A DNA stretch of 64,000 nucleotides from Enterobacter ludwigii (GTDB lineage: Bacteria; Pseudomonadota; Gammaproteobacteria; Enterobacterales; Enterobacteriaceae). Shown piece after piece: positions 57,258 to 64,000 of the stretch; within the stretch, counting starts at the first letter, position 1; every line of letters begins with the position of its first letter. Under the pieces are notes generated by a model. It did no database searches and was not told the DNA's origin. It saw only the letters and a program-made list of their open reading frames with translations. Position numbers and translations under genes: made by a program. The stretch covers positions 128,983-192,982 of the forward strand of contig CEFQ01000001.1 in the NCBI GenBank assembly GCA_900068845.1, in the 5' to 3' direction.

Positions 57258-58211
57258 TTACAGCAGTTCGGCGATCATCTTCTCAAGTTTGCCCTGATCG
57301 ATGGCAAAGTTGCGGATACCTTCAGCCAGTTTGGTCACGGCCATTGGATCCTGGTTGTGCTGCCAGAAGAACTCAGCTTCAGTCATCTTCGCTGGACGCG
57401 CTTTCACTTCGCCGGTGTAGCTCAGTTTACGCTCAACGGTACCTTCGCTCTCAGCCAGCTCTTTCAGCAGGCCCGGAGAAATGGTCAGACGGTCGCAGCC
57501 AGCCAGCTCAATGATTTCGCCGACGTTACGGAAGCTCGCGCCCATTACCACGGTTTCATAACCGTGCTGCTTGTAGTAGTTGTAGATTTCAGCCACAGAC
57601 ACTACGCCTGGATCTTCGTGTGCGGCGTACTCTTTCTTGTCGGTATTCTGCTTGTACCAGTCGAGGATACGGCCAACGAATGGCGAGATCAGGAACACGC
57701 CCGCTTCCGCACATGCACGCGCCTGTGCGAAGGAGAACAGCAGCGTCAGGTTACAGTTGATGCCTTCTTTTTCCAGCTGCTCAGCAGCACGGATGCCCTG
57801 CCAGGTTGAGGCCAGTTTGATCAGGATACGGTCATTGCTGATGCCAGCATCGTTGTACAGTTTGATCAGGCTACGCGCTTTAGCGATGCTCGCTTCAGTG
57901 TCGTAAGAGAGGCGCGCATCGACTTCAGTCGAGATGCGACCTGGGATCAATTTGAGAATTTCCAGACCAATGTTGACGGCCAGCTTGTCAGAAACCAGCG
58001 CCAGCTGATCTTCTTTATTGCTGCTCTGCTGACGTGCCCAGGTAATAGCTTCGTCAATCAGTTTGCGGTATTCAGGGATTTGAGCGGCGTTGAGAATCAA
58101 AGAAGGGTTCGTGGTAGCGTCTTGCGGCTGATACAGTTTCATCGCCGCAATATCACCGGTGTCGGCGACCACAGTAGTCAGCTGACGCAAGGAAGTAAGT
58201 TTGTCCGTCAT
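57258..58211 (-). CDS. talB: Transaldolase B
   Basis: Pentose phosphate pathway enzyme moving a dihydroxyacetone unit between sugar phosphates. The 317 residues match the family; the Schiff-base lysine lies in [13 protein letters not shown] near residue 132, and the active-site DATTNPSLI and VVMGASFRN are present. It diverges from yaaA, with 213 bases between them for two promoters. Confidence 0.98.
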   Translation of the reverse strand: MTDKLTSLRQLTTVVADTGDIAAMKLYQPQDATTNPSLILNAAQIPEYRKLIDEAITWARQQSSNKEDQLALVSDKLAVNIGLEILKLIPGRISTEVDARLSYDTEASIAKARSLIKLYNDAGISNDRILIKLASTWQGIRAAEQLEKEGINCNLTLLFSFAQARACAEAGVFLISPFVGRILDWYKQNTDKKEYAAHEDPGVVSVAEIYNYYKQHGYETVVMGASFRNVGEIIELAGCDRLTISPGLLKELAESEGTVERKLSYTGEVKARPAKMTEAEFFWQHNQDPMAVTKLAEGIRNFAIDQGKLEKMIAELL

Positions 58212-58424
58212 GGTTCTCTTTCTCTTAGGTTGACTGTCAGGGTGTAAAAGGCTGTTGCGATAATATCACGCACAAGTGACGGCGCAACACCACGAAGTGC
58301 CCTTTACGATAGCGCTAACAAATGGCAGTGATTTGCCGATCCATGCCGCTTTTTTGCTACACTCCTTGCGACAATTTTCCCTTCAATTCCCTGATAAACC
58401 TGCGGGTCAAAGAGGACGTACACG

Positions 58425-59201
58425 ATGCTGATGGTTATCTCGCCAGCGAAGACACTGGACTATGAAAGCCCGCTGGCGACTCAACGTTTTACCCAACCGG
58501 CGCTGTTAGAAAAATCACACCAATTAATTGACGTGGCGCGCGATCTTTCCCCGGCGCAAATCAGCTCATTGATGGGCATCAGCGACAAGCTGGCGCACCT
58601 GAATGCCGACCGTTTTAACCAATGGCAGCCGCCCTTCTCGCTGGAGAATGCCCGTCAGGCGATTCTGGCGTTCAAAGGTGACGTCTACACCGGTTTGCAG
58701 GCAGAAACCTTCAGCGACGGCGATTTTGACTTTGCCCAGCAGCACCTGCGCATGCTCTCCGGCTTATATGGCTTGCTGCGTCCACTCGATTTAATGCAGC
58801 CCTATCGTCTGGAGATGGGGATTAAGCTGGCGAATCCGGCCGGGAAAGACCTTTACGGCTTCTGGGGCGATCTGCTGACAGAGAAGCTCAACGAGGCGAT
58901 TGCTGAGCAAGGCGATGAGGTGCTGATCAATCTGGCATCCGATGAGTATTTCAAAGCCATCAAGCCGAAGAAGCTCAACGCCGAGTTGATCAAGCCGGTG
59001 TTCCTGGATGAGAAGAACGGCACATTTAAAGTCATCAGCTTCTACGCCAAGAAAGCGCGTGGCTTGATGAGTCGCTATGTGATTCAGCAGCGCCTGACCA
59101 AGCCAGAACAGCTGAAGAAGTTTGATGTGGACGGTTATTTCTTTGATGCGGCAGAAAGCAAAGATAATGAGCTGGTGTTTAAACGCCGCGAGCAGAAATA
59201 A
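58425..59201 (+). CDS. yaaA: Peroxide stress protein YaaA
   Basis: Family of the former DUF328; in E. coli YaaA lowers intracellular free iron and DNA damage during hydrogen peroxide stress. The 258 residues start [16 protein letters not shown], the family signature, and contain [27 protein letters not shown] precedes the ATG. In E. coli yaaJ lies between talB and yaaA; it is absent here. Confidence 0.95.
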   Translation: MLMVISPAKTLDYESPLATQRFTQPALLEKSHQLIDVARDLSPAQISSLMGISDKLAHLNADRFNQWQPPFSLENARQAILAFKGDVYTGLQAETFSDGDFDFAQQHLRMLSGLYGLLRPLDLMQPYRLEMGIKLANPAGKDLYGFWGDLLTEKLNEAIAEQGDEVLINLASDEYFKAIKPKKLNAELIKPVFLDEKNGTFKVISFYAKKARGLMSRYVIQQRLTKPEQLKKFDVDGYFFDAAESKDNELVFKRREQK

Positions 59202-59232
59202 GGAAGCCGCTTTTCCTGGATTGTGCTCGCAT

Positions 59233-59355
59233 TCCCCCATCCCGACCTTCCCCCGCTTGCGGGGGAAGGAGACGCTGCCACATGCCACTTCAGCACTCAC
59301 ATATGGCAGCATCTTCCTCCCCCATTTATGGGGGAGGACCGAGGAGGGGGACAGC
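59233..59355 (-). repeat. 123-bp palindromic intergenic element, copy B
   Basis: Inverted, gap-free counterpart of the element at 26341-26463, about 85% identical. Here both terminal hairpins are perfect: CCTTCCCCCG-CTTG-CGGGGGAAGG (59246-59269) and TCCTCCCCCA-TTTA-TGGGGGAGGA (59315-59338). The central stem has two differences, both compatible with G-T pairing on one strand. It lies between the convergent yaaA and thrC, the same context as copy A, and no other terminator is evident for either gene. Confidence 0.87.
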
Positions 59356-59393
59356 CAGCACTTACGTCAGCGAGCACTTCCCCCAGACAGCAC

Positions 59394-60677
59394 TTACTTC
59401 AGTAAAAACGCCCGCAGCTCAGCGAAATCGCCTTTCAGATTGTGCGACAGCAGCGGCAAATCGGCGCGCTCGGCCAACTCTTTCGGCAGCGGCAGATCCT
59501 GACCCAGGATCTCGTCCACGCTCTCTTTAAACTTCGCTGGATGCGCCGTGCCAAGGAACAGGCCATATTCGCCTTCTTGCAAGTTATCGCGCAGCAGACG
59601 ATAAGCAATTGCCGCATGCGGTTCAGAGATATAACCCATTTCTGCCAGCTCGCGCATGGTGGTTTGGGTGGTTTCATCAGAAACCGCGCCGTACGCCAGA
59701 TCGGTCAAACGCCAGGTTTTGCGACGGAACAGCTCTTCCACGCGCGGCCAGTTGTTCGGCTGGCTCACATCCATCGCGTTCGATAATGTTGCTACCGTGG
59801 CGTTTGGCTGCCAAGCGCCGTTGCCGAGGAAGCGCGGCACGGTGTCGTTAGCATTGGTCGCGGCGATAAAACGCTTGATCGGCAGACCCAGCGATTTCGC
59901 CAGCAGACCCGCCGTCAGGTCACCAAAGTTACCGCTCGGCACGGACACCACCAGCTGGTTGCGTTTTTCTTGTGGCAGTTGCGCCACCGCTTCGAAGTAG
60001 TAGCAAATCTGCGCCAGCAGACGGCTAATGTTGATGGAGTTCGCCGAGTTCAGGCCAATCGCCTTCTTCAGCTCTTCATCATCAAACGCCTGCTTAACCA
60101 GCGCCTGACACGCATCGAAATCGCCTTCAACCGCGATGGTTTCGATGTTCCCGCCCAGCGTACAGAACAGTTTTTCCTGCAGCGGGCTGATTTTGCCCTG
60201 CGGATAAAGAATCACCACACGCACGTTTTCCATGCCATAAAACGCATGTGCAACGGCAGCGCCGGTATCGCCTGAAGTGGCGGTCAGAATGGTGATCTGC
60301 TCATCCGCGCCGCTCACATACGAGAGCATCTGCGCCATAAAGCGGCCGCCGAAGTCTTTGAATGCCAGCGTTGGACCGTGGAACAGTTCCAGACAAGCAA
60401 CATCTTCGCTGACCTTTGCCACGGGCGCCGGGAAAGCAAAGGCGTTTTTCACGCGCTCAGCCAGCTGATGCGCGGCAATCTCATCACCAATGTAGGCAGA
60501 CAGAATTTTGCTGCTGCGGCTGACGAAATCCATCTCCAGCATGGCATCGATATCGGTCAGTTCAAATTCCGGCAGTTCGAGCGGAAAAAACAGCCCTTGC
60601 TGCGAGCCGAGGCCCTGTTTAACGGCCTGAGCAAAACTAACCTGCTCGTTGTGATCCTTAAGGTTGTAGAGTTTCAT
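59394..60677 (-). CDS. thrC: Threonine synthase
   Basis: Pyridoxal phosphate enzyme that turns O-phosphohomoserine into threonine. The 427 residues have the usual length. The PLP lysine is in LAFKDFGGRFMAQ, and TILTATSGDTGAAVAHAF and VPSGNFGDLTAG are the phosphate-binding segments. Last gene of thrABC, starting three bases after the thrB stop codon. Confidence 0.99.
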   Translation of the reverse strand: MKLYNLKDHNEQVSFAQAVKQGLGSQQGLFFPLELPEFELTDIDAMLEMDFVSRSSKILSAYIGDEIAAHQLAERVKNAFAFPAPVAKVSEDVACLELFHGPTLAFKDFGGRFMAQMLSYVSGADEQITILTATSGDTGAAVAHAFYGMENVRVVILYPQGKISPLQEKLFCTLGGNIETIAVEGDFDACQALVKQAFDDEELKKAIGLNSANSINISRLLAQICYYFEAVAQLPQEKRNQLVVSVPSGNFGDLTAGLLAKSLGLPIKRFIAATNANDTVPRFLGNGAWQPNATVATLSNAMDVSQPNNWPRVEELFRRKTWRLTDLAYGAVSDETTQTTMRELAEMGYISEPHAAIAYRLLRDNLQEGEYGLFLGTAHPAKFKESVDEILGQDLPLPKELAERADLPLLSHNLKGDFAELRAFLLK

Positions 60678-60680
60678 GCG

Positions 60681-61610
60681 TTATCCCAATTTACGTGCGC
60701 CAGCCGTATCAAGACGGCAGATGTGGACGAAACCTTCTTCATTCTGCAGATAGTGCTGGCGTAGCCAGTCCGCCATCCGCTGTGCCGTTGCCATCTCGTT
60801 GCAAACGGCGAAAAGTGTCGGGCCGGAACCCGAAATGCCGCACGCCAGCGCGCCAATATCCTGCGCCGCTTTACGCGCATCGGCGAAGCCTGGCAGCAGT
60901 TTGGTGCGATATGGCTCCGCGATAACATCCTGCATAAGTTTAGCCGCAAGCCCAGGCTGACGCGTATGACAGGCGTGAATAAAGCCAGCCAGCAAGCGAC
61001 CATGTTTGATGGCATCTTCTTTGCGGTATTGCGCCGGCAAAATGGCGCGCGCTTCGGCAGTGGAGACTTTGATGCCCGGATACGCCATTACCCACAGCCA
61101 TTCGTCAAAACACGGCACCTCCTGGCTAATAATGCCGTTCTCTTCAATCATCAGCTGCACGCCGCCGAGGAAGCATGGCGCCACGTTATCGTAATGCACG
61201 CTGCCGGAAATACGCCCTTCCAGCTCGCCCATCAGCGCCAGCAGTTCGGTATCGTTCAGCGGCTTGCCACAGAATTCGTTCATCGCCATCAGGCCAGCCA
61301 CCACCGAGCAGGCGCTTGAGCCGAGACCGGAACCGATCGGCATATTCTTTTCCAGCGTCATCGCCACGGGAACCTGCTTACCAATTGCCTGGCAAAAACG
61401 TTCCCAGCACTGATAAACAATATTTTCCTGCGGGTTGGTCGGCAGTTTGCTGACAAAGCGCCCGGAGTTCACCAGGCTAAAGCTGTCGGCAGCTTCCACG
61501 GAAACGCAGTCACCTAGCAAGGCGCCATCCACCGGCGAAACCGCTGCGCCCAGCACATCAAAGCCGACGCTAACGTTACCTATTGAGGCCGGTGCATAAA
61601 TTTTTACCAT
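60681..61610 (-). CDS. thrB: Homoserine kinase
   Basis: GHMP-family kinase that phosphorylates homoserine. Starting at [21 protein letters not shown], it has 309 residues (E. coli 310). The ATP-binding motif is [15 protein letters not shown] and the C-terminal GHMP motif [11 protein letters not shown]. The longer upstream start overlaps thrA and is rejected. It starts two bases after the thrA stop codon. Confidence 0.98.
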   Translation of the reverse strand: MVKIYAPASIGNVSVGFDVLGAAVSPVDGALLGDCVSVEAADSFSLVNSGRFVSKLPTNPQENIVYQCWERFCQAIGKQVPVAMTLEKNMPIGSGLGSSACSVVAGLMAMNEFCGKPLNDTELLALMGELEGRISGSVHYDNVAPCFLGGVQLMIEENGIISQEVPCFDEWLWVMAYPGIKVSTAEARAILPAQYRKEDAIKHGRLLAGFIHACHTRQPGLAAKLMQDVIAEPYRTKLLPGFADARKAAQDIGALACGISGSGPTLFAVCNEMATAQRMADWLRQHYLQNEEGFVHICRLDTAGARKLG

Positions 61611-61612
61611 CA

Positions 61613-64000
61613 TCAAACTCCCAACTTCCACGACAGCGTACGCAACAGGTCGGCAAACACGCCAGCCGCTGTGACATCATTCCCTGCACCATATCCACGC
61701 AGAACCAGCGGGATTGGCTGATAGTAGCGGCTGTAGAATGCCAGTGCATTCTCACCGTTTTTCACTTTGTACAGCGGATCGTTGCCGTCCACCGCATCAA
61801 TCTTCACTTTGCAGACGCCGCCTTCTTCAATCGCGCCAACAAAGCGTAATACTTTACCTTCGTCACGTGCTTTGGCAACGCGCGCGGCAAAGGCGTTATC
61901 CAGTTCTGGCAGACGTTGCATAAACTGCTCAACGTCGGCGATATCCGTCAGGCTGGCGGGCAGCAGCGGTTCGATGTCGATATCGCTCAGCTCCAGCTGA
62001 TGCCCGGCTTCACGCGCCAGAATCAGCAGCTTCCGCGCCACATCCGTGCCGGAGAGATCGTCACGCGGATCCGGCTCGGTAAAGCCCATCTCACGTGCCA
62101 TTTTGGTCGCTTCCGACAGCGAAACGCCTTCATCGAGCTTGCCGAAGATAAAGGAGAGCGAGCCCGAGAGAATACCGGAGAACTTGATCAGTTCATCACC
62201 GGCATTCATCAGGTTTTGCAGGTTTTCGATCACCGGCAAACCGGCGCCGACGTTGGTGTCATACAGGAACTTACGGCGCGATTTCTCTGCGGCCGCACGC
62301 ATCTGCTGGTAGTAATTCCACGACGAGGTATTGGCCTTTTTATTCGGCGTCACTACGTGGAACCCTTCGCCGAGGAAATCCGCATATTGATCGGCGACCG
62401 CCTGGCTAGAGGTACAATCGACGATCACCGGGTTCAGCAAATGATACTCCTTCACCAAACGAATCAGACGCCCCAGATTGAACGGCTCTTTGGCTTCGCT
62501 GAGTTCCGCCTTCCAGTTGCTGAGATCGATACCATGCACGTTGGTTAACAACGCACGCGAGTTAGCGATACCGCACACGCGCAGATCGATATGCTTCTGT
62601 TTCAGCCACGTCTGCTGACGATGCAGCTGATCCAGCAGCGCCGCGCCAACACCGCCGACGCCCACCACGAACACTTCAATCACCTGATCGGTGGCGAACA
62701 GCATCTGGTGCACCACACGTACGCCGGTGGTGACTTCATCGTTGCTCACGACGACCGAGATGGAGCGCTCAGACGAGCCCTGAGCAATTGCCACAATATT
62801 GATATTCGCGCGCGCCAGCGCCGAGAAGAATTTGGCCGAGATGCCGCGCAGCGTACGCATGCCATCGCCAACCACCGAAATCACCGCCAGCTGTTCCAGC
62901 ACGTCCAGCGGATCGAGTAAGCCATCTTTCAGCTCCAGATAGAACTCCTCTTCCAGCACGCGACGCGCCCGCGCCTGCTCGCTTTGCGGTACGCAGAAGC
63001 TGATGCTGTATTCCGAAGAAGATTGGGTGATCAGCACCACCGAAATGCCGGTGCGTGACATCGCCGCGAAGACGCGTGCCGCCATGCCCACCATGCCTTT
63101 CATGCCCGGACCCGAAACGTTGAACATCGCCATGTTATTCAGGTTGGTGATGCCTTTAACCGGATTTTCATCCAGCTCGCCTTCACCACCGATCAAGGTA
63201 CCCGGCGCTTGCGGGTTAGCGGTATTTTTGATCAGGCAAGGAATCTGGAACTGGGCGATCGGCGCGATAGTGCGAGGATGCAAAACTTTGGCGCCGAAGT
63301 AGGAGAGCTCCATCGCTTCCTGATACGACATCGATTTCAGTAAGCGCGCGTCCGGCACCTGACGCGGATCGCAGGTATACACGCCGTCGACGTCAGTCCA
63401 GATTTCACAACAGTCCGCACGCAAGCAAGCAGCCAACACGGCGGCAGAGTAGTCAGAGCCGTTACGGCCCAGTACCACTAACTCGCCCTTCTCATTGCCG
63501 GCAGTGAAACCAGCCATCAGAATAAAGTGATCCGCCGGAATCTGGCTGGCAGCGATGCGACGCGTGGATTCGGCAATATCGACGGTGGATTCGAGGTAAT
63601 GACCAATCGCCAGCAGTTTCTCCACCGGATCGATAACGGTCACTTTGTGGCCGCGCGCCTGCAGCAGCGCTTCCATAATGGCAATAGACAGTTTCTCGCC
63701 ACGGCAGATGATGGCGGCGTTGACGGCGTCCGGGCATTGGCCCAGCAGGCTGATACCGTGCAGCACTTGCTTCAGCTGCGCAAACTCCAGCTCAACGCGG
63801 GTTTTCAGTCCGTCATAATCAAAGCCTGGCTGCGCGTCACGCAAGCCTTGCAGCAGGTCGGCAAAAATACGTTCGGCATCGCTGATATTCGGTAACGTGT
63901 CCTGGCCGCTGATGGTTTTCTCAATCATTGCCACCAGATGGTTAGTAATTTTTGCTGGTGCAGAGAGAACGGTCGCGACCTGTCCCTGTTGTGCATTGCT
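61613..64000 (-). CDS. thrA: Bifunctional aspartokinase I / homoserine dehydrogenase I, 5' end outside window
   Basis: Catalyses the first and third steps of the aspartate pathway to threonine. About 795 codons are present; roughly the first 25 lie beyond the right edge, as the visible frame begins at [21 protein letters not shown]-terminal kinase ([22 protein letters not shown]), ACT regulatory domains ([19 protein letters not shown]), then the homoserine dehydrogenase domain ([32 protein letters not shown]). Threonine feedback and an upstream thr attenuator, outside the window, are expected. Confidence 0.98.
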   Translation of the reverse strand, partial: SNAQQGQVATVLSAPAKITNHLVAMIEKTISGQDTLPNISDAERIFADLLQGLRDAQPGFDYDGLKTRVELEFAQLKQVLHGISLLGQCPDAVNAAIICRGEKLSIAIMEALLQARGHKVTVIDPVEKLLAIGHYLESTVDIAESTRRIAASQIPADHFILMAGFTAGNEKGELVVLGRNGSDYSAAVLAACLRADCCEIWTDVDGVYTCDPRQVPDARLLKSMSYQEAMELSYFGAKVLHPRTIAPIAQFQIPCLIKNTANPQAPGTLIGGEGELDENPVKGITNLNNMAMFNVSGPGMKGMVGMAARVFAAMSRTGISVVLITQSSSEYSISFCVPQSEQARARRVLEEEFYLELKDGLLDPLDVLEQLAVISVVGDGMRTLRGISAKFFSALARANINIVAIAQGSSERSISVVVSNDEVTTGVRVVHQMLFATDQVIEVFVVGVGGVGAALLDQLHRQQTWLKQKHIDLRVCGIANSRALLTNVHGIDLSNWKAELSEAKEPFNLGRLIRLVKEYHLLNPVIVDCTSSQAVADQYADFLGEGFHVVTPNKKANTSSWNYYQQMRAAAEKSRRKFLYDTNVGAGLPVIENLQNLMNAGDELIKFSGILSGSLSFIFGKLDEGVSLSEATKMAREMGFTEPDPRDDLSGTDVARKLLILAREAGHQLELSDIDIEPLLPASLTDIADVEQFMQRLPELDNAFAARVAKARDEGKVLRFVGAIEEGGVCKVKIDAVDGNDPLYKVKNGENALAFYSRYYQPIPLVLRGYGAGNDVTAAGVFADLLRTLSWKLGV

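Overview
The window is a chromosomal segment of an enterobacterium. Its protein sequences and gene order follow, in reverse, the 0-2 minute region of the Escherichia coli K-12 map, from thrA to ftsI. Several E. coli genes of that region are absent: leuO, the ara genes, the kef/fix/cai block, yaaJ and the genes between dapB and ispH. A porin gene and an MFS transporter gene stand where E. coli has other or no genes. This pattern and the divergence of the proteins suggest Erwiniaceae (Pantoea/Erwinia-like), which is an inference. I see no insertion sequence, prophage, tRNA, rRNA or CRISPR array.

Layout. 1-3.2 kb: start of the division/cell wall cluster on the minus strand (mraZ, rsmH, ftsL, ftsI cut by the window edge), with the mra promoter and MraZ operator. 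3.6-7.0 kb: cra, then ilvIH. 7.7-12.6 kb: leuL attenuator leader and leuABCD on the plus strand. 12.6-15.7 kb: the sugar-phosphate stress locus setA, a compact SgrS RNA and sgrR. 15.9-19.3 kb: TPP riboswitch and thiBPQ. 19.3-26.3 kb: yabI, SOS-type polB, rapA, rluA. 26.5-34.3 kb: djlA opposite lptD-surA-pdxA-rsmA-apaG-apaH. 34.4-42.2 kb: folA, a porin, carAB with ARG boxes, dapB. 42.4-48.1 kb: the ribF-ileS-lspA-fkpB-ispH operon. 48.4-50.9 kb: rpsT, nhaR, nhaA. 51-54.4 kb: dnaKJ with a sigma-32 promoter. 54.5-59.2 kb: satP, an MFS transporter, mog, talB, yaaA. 59.4-64 kb: thrABC, with the first codons of thrA outside the window.

The genes serve core functions: branched-chain amino acid, threonine/lysine, arginine/pyrimidine, folate and pyridoxal synthesis, outer membrane assembly, translation, chaperones and ion homeostasis. 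Control elements that can be read directly include the leu attenuator, the TPP riboswitch, SgrS, tandem ARG boxes, the MraZ operator, a weak LexA-like box, the heat-shock promoter and many intrinsic terminators.

The least ordinary feature is a 123-bp, highly palindromic element present twice, in opposite orientation, each time between convergent genes (rluA/djlA and yaaA/thrC). Other points worth a look are a shortened SgrS without sgrT, a REP-like double palindrome before the thi riboswitch, near-identical terminators on both sides of the porin gene, and a terminator that abuts the nhaR start codon. I found no convincing new multi-gene system.
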